Notes: generated by a model from the sequence alone, not told the origin. DNA of 64,000 nt from Mycolicibacterium sp. CH28 (GCF_004745805.1 NZ_SRLQ01000013.1:1-64000); one strand, 5' to 3'; numbered from the stretch's first letter, positions 45,338 through 52,755 are shown. Numbers and translations are program-made.

Positions 45338-45694
45338 TTAGTGCTGCGGCGGCGGTGCGGGAGCCAGCGACGCGCACGCCTGCATGCCCTTGTCCCATAC
45401 CCCCTGATCCACGCCGGCGGGTGCCGGCGGCGTCCCGTTCTGGCCGATCGGACCGCCCTGCGGCGGTGGGCTTCCCGGTTGGGCACCCGGCCCGCCGGGT
45501 CCGCTCTGCGGTGGCGCGGGCACCCCGTTTTCCGTCATGCACGCGGCGAACGGATCGCCCGGCCCGCCGGGGCCGGCCGGTGCGGCCTCGCTGGGCGCCG
45601 CGCAGGCCACCACACCGCCGATCAGTGCCGCCGCGAGGGCGCTCATGGTCGCGGCTGGCCGCGGTCGCAGATTCACAAAAGCCAGCACAGTCAT
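45338..45694 (-). CDS. Proline/glycine-rich lipoprotein, paralogue of 48261-48539
   Basis: About 118 residues. The signal region (MSALAAALIGGVVAC) ends in a lipobox-like VVAC, so a lipoprotein is likely. The mature part is Pro/Gly/Gln-rich and bounded by two conserved blocks: FAACMTENGVPAPP and GVDQGVWDKGMQACASLAPAP. The same blocks occur in the lipoprotein gene at 48261-48539 (HCLHEHGVPD and GVDPGIWNEAMKDCSTLAPGP), so the two are paralogues with one conserved Cys pair. AAGGAG abuts the ATG at 45694, so the GTG at 45688, with ideal 6-base spacing, may be the true start. Function unknown. Confidence 0.65.
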   Translation of the reverse strand: MTVLAFVNLRPRPAATMSALAAALIGGVVACAAPSEAAPAGPGGPGDPFAACMTENGVPAPPQSGPGGPGAQPGSPPPQGGPIGQNGTPPAPAGVDQGVWDKGMQACASLAPAPPPQH

Positions 45695-45830
45695 CTCCTT
45701 GTGTCGGTAACGAACCCCGCCGACCGTATGCAGCGCGCGTAGGTGCGGATTAGCAGCCAACTGTGGGATCGCTGTGAGTCGCACGAAACCCTCGTGAGCC
45801 GATTTCTGGCGCAATCGCCCGCGCTGCGCG

Positions 45831-46694
45831 ATGATGCCGCCCATGCGCAATGGGTTGATGATGGCCGGTGCCGCCGCGGCGGTACTGGTGACGGTGGTGG
45901 GTTGTTCCCCCGCTGAGCAGAAGTCGACGACAGCTACCGGCAGCGGTAGTTGCGACAAGGGCTCGCTGGCGACATTGAAGGCCGGTGTGCTGACCTTCGG
46001 CACCGACCAGCCCGCCTACCCGCCGTGGTTCATCGGCGACGATCCGGCCAACGCCAAGGGTTTCGAGTCCGCGGTTGCCTACGCCGTGGCCGACAAACTG
46101 GGCTACGCCGCCAAAGACGTTCAGTGGGTGCGGGTTCCGTTCAATGCGGCCATCGCGCCGGGCCCCAAGACCTTCGACGCCAACCTCAACGAGTTCTCGA
46201 TCACCGATGAGCGCAAACAGGCCGTCGACTTCTCCTCGCCGTACTACGACGTCACGCAGGCGGTGGTCACGATCAAGTCCTCGCCGGCGGCCAAGGTCAC
46301 TACGCTGGACGGCCTGCGGGAGCTGCGGCTGGGCGCCCAGGTCGGGACCACCAGCTACGTCGCCGCCAAGGCCCTGGGCGCCAAGGCGCCGATCTCGGTC
46401 TACAACAACAACGACGACGCCAAGGCCGCCCTGACCAACGGGCAGATCGACGCGCTGGTGCTCGATCTGCCCACCGCGTTCGAGGTGCAAAGTGAGCTGA
46501 CCGACGGCGCGATCATCGGCCAATTGCCCACCGGGACAGACAAACCCGAACAGTTCGGCATCGTCTTGGACAAGGGCAGTGCGTTGACGCCATGTGTGTC
46601 CGGTGCGGTTGACGCGCTGCGCACCGACGGCACGCTTGCCAAGCTGCAACAGCAGTGGCTGACCGAAGCGGGTAACGCGCCCGTGCTCAAGTGA
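45831..46694 (+). CDS. Polar amino-acid ABC transporter, substrate-binding lipoprotein
   Basis: A 287-residue extracellular SBP of family 3. The signal ends in the lipobox TVVGC (Cys25). Motifs TFGTDQPAYPPWF, KGFESAVAYAVADKLGY, FDANLNEFSITDERKQAVDFSSPYYDVTQAVV and LRLGAQVGTTSY are those of glutamate/glutamine/cystine-type binding proteins. Two extra cysteines (GSCDKGS and TPCVSG) could bridge the N- and C-terminal ends. An ATG at 45843 (MRNGLMMAG) is an alternative start. The stop overlaps the permease GTG. Substrate unproven. Confidence 0.88.
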   Translation: MMPPMRNGLMMAGAAAAVLVTVVGCSPAEQKSTTATGSGSCDKGSLATLKAGVLTFGTDQPAYPPWFIGDDPANAKGFESAVAYAVADKLGYAAKDVQWVRVPFNAAIAPGPKTFDANLNEFSITDERKQAVDFSSPYYDVTQAVVTIKSSPAAKVTTLDGLRELRLGAQVGTTSYVAAKALGAKAPISVYNNNDDAKAALTNGQIDALVLDLPTAFEVQSELTDGAIIGQLPTGTDKPEQFGIVLDKGSALTPCVSGAVDALRTDGTLAKLQQQWLTEAGNAPVLK

Positions 46695-47518
46695 CGGCGC
46701 TGGCCGCCGAACGCGTTGCCTACCGGCGGTCACGGGCCCGGCGCTCCACCCTGGTCGCCCTGGCGTCCACGGTGCTGTTCGCGGCGGTGGCCGTGGTGGC
46801 GACGACGTCCTCACCAGGCTGGCCACGGGTGCGGGAGTCGTTCTTCAACCTGCGGGTGGGCTGGGACAGCCTGCCGGCCGTGCTCGACGGCTTGTGGCTC
46901 AACGTCCGGGTCCTTGTGGTCTGTCAGATCTTGATCCTGATTTTGGGATTGCTGCTAGCCGCGGTGCGCACGCTGCGCGGGCCGGTGTGGTTCCCGCTGC
47001 GTGTTCTGGCCACCGGTTATGTCGACGTGTTCCGGGGACTGCCGCTGATCATCTGCCTGTATCTGGTCGGGTTCGGCCTGCCCGGGCTGCGACTGTCCGG
47101 GATTCCCAACGACCCGGTGCTGTTGGGTGGCCTTGCTCTGGTGCTGGTGTATTCGGCCTTCGTCGCCGAGGTGTTCCGCGCTGGTATCGAGTCCGTGCAC
47201 CCGTCGCAGTTGGCGGCAGCCAAGTCGTTGGGGCTGAACTATCACCGGACCATGCGGCTGGTCGTACTGCCGCAGGCGGCACGCCGGGTCACCCCAGCGC
47301 TACTCAACGATTTCGTTGCGCTGCAGAAGGATTGTGGACTGATCTCGGTTCTGGGCGCCGTCGACGCGGTGCGCGCGGCGCAGATCCAGGCGGCGAGCAG
47401 TTACAACTTCACTCCGTACGTGGTCGCGGGACTGCTGTTTGTGGCGCTGGCGGTGCCGTCGGCGCGGCTGGCCGACTGGGCGACCGGTCGGGCAGCGACC
47501 CGCCAGGGCGCGCTGTGA
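46691..47518 (+). CDS. Amino-acid ABC transporter permease
   Basis: A 275-residue permease of the HisM/GlnP type with about five transmembrane segments. The conserved EAA loop is present: FRAGIESVHPSQLAAAKSLGLNYHRTMRLVVLPQAARRVTPALLNDFVAL. VDVFRGLPLIICLYLVGFG is the family's N-terminal signature. As only one permease gene is present, a homodimer is expected. It overlaps both neighbours by 4 bases (GTGA), giving a tightly coupled three-gene operon. Confidence 0.9.
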   Translation: MTALAAERVAYRRSRARRSTLVALASTVLFAAVAVVATTSSPGWPRVRESFFNLRVGWDSLPAVLDGLWLNVRVLVVCQILILILGLLLAAVRTLRGPVWFPLRVLATGYVDVFRGLPLIICLYLVGFGLPGLRLSGIPNDPVLLGGLALVLVYSAFVAEVFRAGIESVHPSQLAAAKSLGLNYHRTMRLVVLPQAARRVTPALLNDFVALQKDCGLISVLGAVDAVRAAQIQAASSYNFTPYVVAGLLFVALAVPSARLADWATGRAATRQGAL

Positions 47519-48264
47519 CGGCGGCACCCGTCCTGGCGGTGCGGGGCCTGGTCAAGAGCTACGGCGAACGCACCGTCCTGGACGGTGTGGACCTCGATGT
47601 CGCCGAGCATCAGGTGGTGGTGCTCATCGGTGCATCAGGCTCGGGCAAGTCGACGCTGCTGCGCTGTGTGGACCTGCTGGAGGAGATCGACGACGGGCAG
47701 ATCCTGCTCGACGGGCGCGACATCAGCGATCCCCGGGTGGACGCCGATGCCGCGCGCCGGGCGATGGGAATGGTGTTCCAGGCGTTCAACCTGTTCCCGC
47801 ATATGAGCGTCCTGCGTAACATCACGCTGGCCCCGCGGGTGGTGCACAAGCGTGACCGCCGCGACGCCGAAGACCGTGGCCGCGAGCTGCTGGCCCGGGT
47901 TGGCCTGGCCGACAAGGCCGGCGCCTATCCGGACAGGCTGTCCGGCGGCCAGCAACAGCGGGTCGCGATTGCGCGCGCCCTGGCCTACGATCCGCGGCTG
48001 CTGCTGCTCGATGAGATCACCAGCGCGCTGGATCCCGAACTCGTCGGCGAAGTGCTCGATCTCGTCGGGGAGCTCGCTGCCTCCGGGCGCACCATCGTGA
48101 TGGCTACCCACGAGATGGGCTTTGCCCGACAGGTGGCCGATACCGTGTGCTTTCTCGACGGCGGTCGGATAATCGAATCAGGTTCTGCTGAACAGGTTTT
48201 GACCGACCCCCAACATGAGCGGACGCAGCTGTTCCTGCGCCGGGTGACCAGTGCAGGCGGCTAG
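47515..48264 (+). CDS. Amino-acid ABC transporter ATP-binding protein
   Basis: A 249-residue ATPase of the GlnQ/HisP type: Walker A GASGSGKST, Q-loop MGMVFQAFNLFPHMSVLRN, signature LSGGQQQR, Walker B LLLLDEITSALDPE and the H-loop MATHEMGFARQ. It energises the permease encoded just upstream. The GTG start overlaps the permease stop. The stop codon overlaps by 4 bases the end of the convergent lipoprotein gene. Confidence 0.92.
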   Translation: MTAAPVLAVRGLVKSYGERTVLDGVDLDVAEHQVVVLIGASGSGKSTLLRCVDLLEEIDDGQILLDGRDISDPRVDADAARRAMGMVFQAFNLFPHMSVLRNITLAPRVVHKRDRRDAEDRGRELLARVGLADKAGAYPDRLSGGQQQRVAIARALAYDPRLLLLDEITSALDPELVGEVLDLVGELAASGRTIVMATHEMGFARQVADTVCFLDGGRIIESGSAEQVLTDPQHERTQLFLRRVTSAGG

Positions 48265-48539
48265 CTTGCCGGGCCAGGAGCCAGCGTCGAGCAGTCCTTC
48301 ATCGCCTCATTCCAGATGCCCGGGTCGACACCCGGCGGCGGGCCCAGCACGGCGGTGCCCGCCGAGTCGGGCACCCCGTGCTCGTGGAGGCAGTGCGCCA
48401 GTGAACCGTGTTCGGGGGCGACACTGGCGGTGCTAGGCGCCGGACTGATCGCGGTCGGAGCCGACGGGGTGGGGCTCGGCGCGCAGCCGGCGATCAGAGC
48501 GGCGGTCGCTGCGGCGACCCCGAATGCGAGGTAGCGCAT
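48261..48539 (-). CDS. Small lipoprotein, paralogue of 45338-45694
   Basis: A 92-residue protein with a classical lipoprotein signal (MRYLAFGVAAATAALIAGC, lipobox LIAGC), a Ser/Pro/Thr-rich linker, then HCLHEHGVPD and GVDPGIWNEAMKDCSTLAPGP. The last two blocks are shared with the lipoprotein on the other side of the ABC transporter; the Pro/Gly insert of that paralogue is missing here. The ATG shares its A with the TGA of the nitrobindin gene (TGATG), so it is translationally coupled to it. Function unknown. Confidence 0.72.
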   Translation of the reverse strand: MRYLAFGVAAATAALIAGCAPSPTPSAPTAISPAPSTASVAPEHGSLAHCLHEHGVPDSAGTAVLGPPPGVDPGIWNEAMKDCSTLAPGPAS

Positions 48540-49186
48540 CAGCCGACGTATCGCGTCAGCCGTGCAGACAGGTGCGGCACGAGGCCGCCGTCGGCGTCGA
48601 CCCGCTCCTCGACATAAGCCAGGTCTCCGCCCTCGACGATCCCGTAGAGCCGCTTGGCGCCGCCGACCAATACGCCGGACTTGCTACGCGCCAGTGCGTC
48701 GGTCACCAGCTCCCACGATGACTGGGTGCGGGGCTGGCCGTAGAACAGCTCGACGTAGCCGGCGGAGTGGGCCAGTAGCAGTTCGATGGCCTGCGACTCG
48801 CCCGGATCGTTCGGGTCGTCGACGAAGCGCCAGAAGCCGGTTTCGCGCAGGCCGGGGGAGTGGTACTCACCCTCCTCGTCCAGCCGCCAGGACCGGGCTT
48901 CCCAGTTCAGGTAGTCGCCGCCGTCGTGCGAGACGACGATCTGCTGGCCGAAGCGGTAATCCCCGTGGGGCCCCCGTCCTTCGCCTTCCCCCCGCCATAC
49001 GCCGACCAAAGGCAGCAGGGCCAGCAGCGCGTCGTGCAGGTTGGCGCCCAGCCGCAGATTGGCGGTGTCGGCGGGAAGCGGCAGATCGTCGAAGATCGGG
49101 ATGTTGCGACCCGCGGTCTCCTTGGCACGTTCGGCCGCCGCCGCTAGGGCGCGATCGCCACTACTGGAAATGTCCTCGGCGGTCAC
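48539..49186 (-). CDS. Nitrobindin-like heme/fatty-acid-binding beta-barrel protein (Rv0813c)
   Basis: A 215-residue protein. Its barrel starts with LVGVWRGEGEG, the GxWxGxG nitrobindin/FABP motif, and ends in YVEERVDADGGLVPHLSARLTRYVG, where a late His is available as heme ligand. The acidic N-terminal 55 residues look flexible. M. tuberculosis Rv0813c has a FABP-like barrel, and related nitrobindins bind ferric heme and act on peroxynitrite. The GTG start overlaps the TGA of a 32-residue microprotein gene just upstream, so the two are coupled. Confidence 0.88.
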   Translation of the reverse strand: MTAEDISSSGDRALAAAAERAKETAGRNIPIFDDLPLPADTANLRLGANLHDALLALLPLVGVWRGEGEGRGPHGDYRFGQQIVVSHDGGDYLNWEARSWRLDEEGEYHSPGLRETGFWRFVDDPNDPGESQAIELLLAHSAGYVELFYGQPRTQSSWELVTDALARSKSGVLVGGAKRLYGIVEGGDLAYVEERVDADGGLVPHLSARLTRYVG

Positions 49187-49281
49187 GACTCGTCGGTGAT
49201 CAGTCGATACAGCGCATACAGCGCGAACCAGGTGATCAGTACGACCGTCGCGACGAGCAGGATCTCGTAGAAAAGAACCAC
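49183..49281 (-). CDS. 32-residue single-pass membrane microprotein
   Basis: A short frame reading VVLFYEILLVATVVLITWFA, then LYALYRLITDES, starting at a GTG with GAGG about 5 bases upstream and ending with a TGA that overlaps the GTG of the nitrobindin gene (GTGA). Nearly the entire peptide is one hydrophobic helix with a short charged tail. Overlap, ribosome-binding site and amphiphilic design make this a real gene in my judgement, though no family is known to me. It may anchor or regulate an envelope partner. Confidence 0.6.
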   Translation of the reverse strand: MVLFYEILLVATVVLITWFALYALYRLITDES

Positions 49282-49472
49282 GGCCTCAGTCTATCCGGGG
49301 CTCGGGCAGGACCACCGCCCGAGCCACCCTCTTTGTCGCTCGTGCCCCGCCGGCTTCGTCGTCAGGCGGTGCTCCATGGCCTGACTCCTCACCGGCTTCT
49401 CGACTACTGCCCGGCTCCTCAGCCGCTCGTGCCTCGCGGCATCGTCGACCGGGCGCCTCGCCGGCTTCGTCG
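49282..49472. other. Intergenic spacer with a 21-bp repeat
   Basis: A GC-rich 190-base spacer between sseC and the microprotein gene. CGCCGGCTTCGTCGTCAGGCG occurs at 49348 and again at 49459, and the shorter GCTCGTGCC also occurs twice. No coding frame is credible. The spacer probably holds the sseC terminator and the promoter of the microprotein-nitrobindin-lipoprotein run. Confidence 0.5.
49348..49368. repeat. 21-bp direct repeat, copy 1
   Basis: A copy of a 21-base unit whose core reads GCCGGCTTCGTCGTCAGGC. The second copy, 111 bases further on, lies across the sseC stop codon. Confidence 0.6.
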
Positions 49473-49479
49473 TCAGGCG
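49459..49479. repeat. 21-bp direct repeat, copy 2
   Basis: Identical to 49348-49368; it includes the sseC stop codon (49473-49475, minus strand) and can fold into a small CGCC/GGCG hairpin. Confidence 0.6.
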
Positions 49480-49775
49480 ACCTTGATATCGACTTCGTGG
49501 ATGCCGGCTCCGGTCGGGACCACCGTGGCGTCGCCGTTACCGACCTTGGACAACGCGCGCACCGTCCAGGTGCCCGGCGCGGCGAAGAACCGGAAATCGC
49601 CGGTCGCCGAGGCCACCACCTCGGCGGTGAACTCGGCGCTGGAGTCCAGCAGGCGCACGAACGCGCCGCCCACCGTCTGACCCGAGTCGTCCACCACGCG
49701 GCCGGTGATCACCGTCTCCTTCTCGAGGTCGACGCCGGCAGGCAGGGTCTGTCCTTGCTTAGGGGCAGAGCACAT
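49473..49775 (-). CDS. sseC: SseC, DUF1416 family protein of thiosulfate sulfurtransferase operon
   Basis: A 100-residue protein beginning MCSAPKQGQTLPAGVDLEKE and containing VITGRVVDDSGQTVGGAFVRLLDSS and FRFFAAPGTWTVRALS, a beta-sandwich resembling a transthyretin/CarboxypepD_reg-like domain. It is the invariant partner of CysA-type rhodaneses in mycobacteria (sseC2 next to cysA2, Rv0814c-Rv0815c). Its role is unknown; Cys2 is conserved as I remember it and may carry sulfur. The gene starts 3 bases after the cysA stop. Confidence 0.9.
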   Translation of the reverse strand: MCSAPKQGQTLPAGVDLEKETVITGRVVDDSGQTVGGAFVRLLDSSAEFTAEVVASATGDFRFFAAPGTWTVRALSKVGNGDATVVPTGAGIHEVDIKVA

Positions 49776-49778
49776 GAT

Positions 49779-50612
49779 CTAACTTCCCAACTCGATCGGG
49801 GCCCCCACCAGGGAGCCGTATTCGGTCCAACTACCGTCGTAGTTCTTGACGTTCTTGTGCCCCAGCAGTTCCTGCAGCACAAACCAGGTGTGCGACGACC
49901 GCTCGCCGATGCGGCAGTAGGCGATCGTCTCCTTCTCGCCGTCCAGTCCGGCCTCTGCGTAGAGCTTTGCCAGGTCCTCATCGGACTTGAAGGTGCCGTC
50001 CTCGTTGGCCGCCCTGCTCCAGGGAACGTTGATCGCGGTGGGGACATGCCCCGGGCGCTGGCTCTGCTCCTGTGGCAAGTGTGCGGGGGCGAGGATCTTG
50101 CCGGAGAACTCGTCGGGGGAACGAACGTCCACCAGGTTCTTTGTTCCGATGGCGGCAATCACTTCGTCGCGGAAGGCGCGGATGCTGCTGTCGGCAGCCT
50201 TGGCCGTGTAGCTGGTGGCCGGGCGGTTGACCACGTCCGCCGACAACGGGCGACCGTCGAGCTCCCACTTCTTGCGGCCCCCATCGAGAAGTTTGACATC
50301 CTCGTGGCCGTAGAGCTTGAAGTACCAGTAGGCGTAGGCGGCGAACCAGTTGTTGTTGCCGCCATACAGGACCACCGTGTCGTCGTTGGAGATTCCGCGA
50401 TCGCTGAGCAGCTTCGAGAACTGTTGCGCATCAACGAAATCCCGCTTGATCGGGTCCTGTAGGTCGGTTCTCCAGTCCAGCTTGACCGCACCGGCGATGT
50501 GGCCGGTGTCGTAGGCGCTGGCGTCCTCGTCGACCTCGACGAAAACGACATGCGGTGCGTCGAGATTGCTCTGGGCCCAGTCGGCGGAGACCAGGACGTC
50601 GGAGCGGGCCAT
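49779..50612 (-). CDS. cysA: Thiosulfate sulfurtransferase CysA (rhodanese)
   Basis: A 277-residue tandem rhodanese: an inactive N-terminal domain (VLVSADWAQSNLDAPHVVFVEVDED) and a C-terminal domain with the catalytic Cys233 in the loop CRIGERS. It transfers sulfur from thiosulfate to cyanide or thiols. It reads closely to mycobacterial CysA2, also 277 residues. GGAAT and further purines lie before the ATG. The operon order is leader peptide, DUF4395 gene, cysA, sseC; expression is probably controlled by cysteine supply through the leader. Confidence 0.95.
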   Translation of the reverse strand: MARSDVLVSADWAQSNLDAPHVVFVEVDEDASAYDTGHIAGAVKLDWRTDLQDPIKRDFVDAQQFSKLLSDRGISNDDTVVLYGGNNNWFAAYAYWYFKLYGHEDVKLLDGGRKKWELDGRPLSADVVNRPATSYTAKAADSSIRAFRDEVIAAIGTKNLVDVRSPDEFSGKILAPAHLPQEQSQRPGHVPTAINVPWSRAANEDGTFKSDEDLAKLYAEAGLDGEKETIAYCRIGERSSHTWFVLQELLGHKNVKNYDGSWTEYGSLVGAPIELGS

Positions 50613-50639
50613 GGAGGAATTCCTTTCGGTTGCTTACCT

Positions 50640-51119
50640 TTAAGCGTCGGGCGCGGGGGAGACGTGGCGCAGCCGGGCCACGAGCGGATAGAGCTGGCAG
50701 CCCAGGCAGATGCCGAACGCCGCGTTGAGGAAAGCGGCGAACAACGCGAACGCGGTCGCGATCACGCCCAGAAGCGGCACGCCGGATACGAAGCCGACGA
50801 CGCCGACGACGGCGAAGATGAATCCCACCAGCTGCGCAAACTTCAAGGGCGGCACCGGCTCCCGCTCGGTCACCGGCGAAAGCCGTGGTGCCACGACGTT
50901 GGCGAAGATCAGCCCGTAGGGGTGTTGGCGGGGGCCGCGTCGTGCACCGATCGCGAAGATGACGGCCTGCAGGGCCAGCACGGCCGCCGCGGCAACGGTG
51001 CTGAACACCGAGATGGCGATCACCGCGGTCAGGACGATCGTGGTGACCCACGCCGCGAAGCGCGGACCGCGAACGTCTACCTGGGCCGGTGCGCCGACGG
51101 TGTTACGGGTGGTGGTCAT
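50640..51119 (-). CDS. DUF4395 membrane protein of the cysA operon
   Basis: A 159-residue membrane protein with two pairs of hydrophobic segments: FAAWVTTIVLTAVIAISVFSTV/AAAVLALQAVIFAIGA near residues 20-60 and FAQLVGFIFAVVGVVGFVSG/LLGVIATAFALFAAFLNA near 95-140. A conserved GICLGCQLYPL tail (two cysteines spaced CxxC) follows, which could handle sulfur or electrons. RGPRQHPYGLIFANVVAPRL is the family's middle motif. The ATG at 51119 is supported by CAGGAG 6-7 bases upstream. It is the first structural gene behind the polycysteine leader. Confidence 0.85.
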   Translation of the reverse strand: MTTTRNTVGAPAQVDVRGPRFAAWVTTIVLTAVIAISVFSTVAAAAVLALQAVIFAIGARRGPRQHPYGLIFANVVAPRLSPVTEREPVPPLKFAQLVGFIFAVVGVVGFVSGVPLLGVIATAFALFAAFLNAAFGICLGCQLYPLVARLRHVSPAPDA

Positions 51120-51211
51120 GTCTCTACTCCTGTTGCTGGGTTGGGGCTGGGCGGAGGCAGGCCGCAAACGACCGCTCCTGGAGTGGCGGCGCAAAAAGAA
51201 GGCGCGGCTAC

Positions 51212-51304
51212 TCAGCAGCTACAGCAACAACAGCAACAACCCGCAACGCGGCACAGATCAACTGCGCGGCGCTTGGTGAGCGCAAGCTCGATGCGGGTTG
51301 ACAC
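51212..51304 (-). CDS. Polycysteine leader peptide (leaderless sORF, cysteine attenuator)
   Basis: A 30-codon frame starting at GTG and ending GCCCCCCSC before TGA: six consecutive cysteine codons plus one more at the end, and a seventh preceding Cys in VDLCRVAG. TAGCAT (51312-51317) is 7 bases before the GTG, so the transcript would start at the GTG itself, i.e. be leaderless. An in-frame ATG at 51313 lies inside the -10 box and cannot be used. In M. smegmatis such polycysteine sORFs act as cysteine-responsive attenuators of the downstream operon. Here it precedes the DUF4395-cysA-sseC genes, 93 bases away. Confidence 0.85.
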   Translation of the reverse strand: MSTRIELALTKRRAVDLCRVAGCCCCCCSC

Positions 51305-51311
51305 GCAAGAC

Positions 51312-51317
51312 ATGCTA
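51312..51317 (-). promoter_or_regulatory. -10 box of the cysteine leader-cysA operon
   Basis: TAGCAT on the minus strand, 7 bases upstream of the leader GTG. No clear -35 element could be chosen; that position would lie in the 3' end of the thioredoxin gene. Confidence 0.6.
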
Positions 51318-51333
51318 CCCAATGACCGGGGTG

Positions 51334-51756
51334 TCAGGCCAACAGAGGTTCCAGGGCCGAGCGCAGGTCAGCCGCCTTGGGAACCCCCGCCGTCCGATAC
51401 CGCTGCTGGCCCTCGGCGTCGAAGATGAAGGTTGTCGGCAACGACATGACCGAAAGCTTGCGTGCGGCAGTCGGATTGGCGTCCATATCAATCTCGACGT
51501 GGGCTACGTCAGGCATATCGGCGCACACTTGGTTGACCACCCGCCGGACCCCGGAGCAGGGTCCGCACCAGACTGCGCTGAAGTGCACGATGGTGGGTCC
51601 GGTGCGGGACAGGCCCAGATCGCTGACGTCCACGTCGGGCGGTTGCGCGGTATCGCGCAGCACGCCGGAACGCCGGGTGTGCAGTACGCCGGCGACGGTG
51701 GCGACGCCCAGTGCGGCGGCGATGGCCGCAACCGCGGTGATCAGTGCAGGGGTCAT
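51334..51756 (-). CDS. thiX: Membrane-anchored thioredoxin-like protein
   Basis: A 140-residue protein with an uncleaved N-terminal membrane segment (about residues 5-25, ITAVAAIAAALGVATVAGV) and a thioredoxin domain with the active site WCGPC (residues 63-67), then VAHVEIDMDANPTAARKLSVMSLPTTFIFD (cis-Pro loop) and RTAGVPKAADLRSALEPL. It corresponds to Rv0816c (thiX). It likely faces the periplasm or acts at the membrane. The start overlaps the lmeA stop by 4 bases; the leader peptide promoter of the cysA operon lies at its 3' end. Confidence 0.88.
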   Translation of the reverse strand: MTPALITAVAAIAAALGVATVAGVLHTRRSGVLRDTAQPPDVDVSDLGLSRTGPTIVHFSAVWCGPCSGVRRVVNQVCADMPDVAHVEIDMDANPTAARKLSVMSLPTTFIFDAEGQQRYRTAGVPKAADLRSALEPLLA

Positions 51757-52631
51757 GATTGTCTAAACCCGTCTAGCCGGACTGTTACTCCCTCGGTGAT
51801 GCCTTCGATGATGATGTCGGATCCGCGGGCACCCTCGGTAGTGGGGCGGATCCCGAACGGGAGCTTCTGGCCGGGAAGGGTTCCGCTGAACGCGGCCATT
51901 ACGGCCTTCTTCTTGTCGTCGGGCACCGCCTGGTCGGCGGTCCCCGGCCCGGTCTGGACATCGGTAGCGGTGAAGACCAGGGTCGTCTGATCCTGACCGG
52001 CTATCGACAAGTCGACGGCCACGCTCACCCTTTTACCGAAATCCGCTTTGGTCGGCGTTCCCGTGAAGACCAGGCCCTTGCTACCGGAGATGCCCGACTC
52101 GGTAGTACCCCCGGTGGCGTCGTTGGTCTCCTTGGACGGGGCCTCGACCATGAGGTCCTTGATGCCCATGAAGCGACCGAGGTGGCCGGAGTCGATGATG
52201 ATCCGGCTCTCCAGTTTGCCGACCGGCAGCTTCGCGTCCGGCCTGATCAGCCATGATGCTTCGGTGAGATCGATATCGTGCAGGGTGGCCTCCAATGAGG
52301 CCCGCCCGACCACCGCGTGGTCCACCCCGTTGGCCTTGATCTCGATCTCCGCGTAGTGATGGCGCATCGCCTGCCGGATGAACGGAAAGCCGAGGATGGC
52401 CACCGACGGGTCGAACGACAATCCCGCGACGGAGCGGACCGTGCGGGCCAGCCGGTACTCGGCGTAGATGGTGGCCCCGAAGTCGGCGCCGACCGCTCCG
52501 ACGACGACGGAAATCACCGCGGCGCCCAGAGTGATCAGCAGCTTTCGCACCTGCACATTCTGGCCTATCGGCACCACGAGTCGGCCGCCGCTCACCCCGG
52601 GATCAGGGCTTGACTCGTTCAGATCGGCCAA
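51753..52631 (-). CDS. lmeA: LmeA, DUF2993 lipid-binding protein for mannan elongation
   Basis: A 292-residue protein: a 28-residue cytoplasmic tail, one membrane segment (VRKLLITLGAAVISVVVGAVGADFGA) and an extracytoplasmic DUF2993 domain with VRSVAGLSFDPSVAILGFPFIRQAM, HYAEIEIKANGVDHAVVGRASLEATLHDI and LPFGIRPTTEGARGSDIIIEG. In M. smegmatis LmeA maintains mannan elongation of lipomannan/lipoarabinomannan and binds phospholipids. It corresponds to Rv0817c. It is divergent from the GlnR-like regulator and coupled to thiX. Confidence 0.9.
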   Translation of the reverse strand: MADLNESSPDPGVSGGRLVVPIGQNVQVRKLLITLGAAVISVVVGAVGADFGATIYAEYRLARTVRSVAGLSFDPSVAILGFPFIRQAMRHHYAEIEIKANGVDHAVVGRASLEATLHDIDLTEASWLIRPDAKLPVGKLESRIIIDSGHLGRFMGIKDLMVEAPSKETNDATGGTTESGISGSKGLVFTGTPTKADFGKRVSVAVDLSIAGQDQTTLVFTATDVQTGPGTADQAVPDDKKKAVMAAFSGTLPGQKLPFGIRPTTEGARGSDIIIEGITEGVTVRLDGFRQS

Positions 52632-52755
52632 ATAGCAGGTCGCGGGTTAAAGTTAGTTGACCCATGGTCGGTAACGGCCATATGTCGCCCATGAGTCTGG
52701 TAGGTCACCGCGACGCCGCTGTCGAAGATGAGCATCCAGAGCATTGGAGAGTCTG

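Noticed and set aside
51305..51313. ATG at 51313 as start of the cysteine leader peptide
   Set aside because: The ATG overlaps the TAGCAT -10 box, so it would not be part of the transcript; the GTG at 51304 fits a leaderless start.
52744..52755. TTG at 52744 as start of the GlnR-like regulator
   Set aside because: The best ribosome-binding site (GGAGAG, 52746-52751) lies downstream of this codon, so initiation should occur at 52756 or thereabouts.
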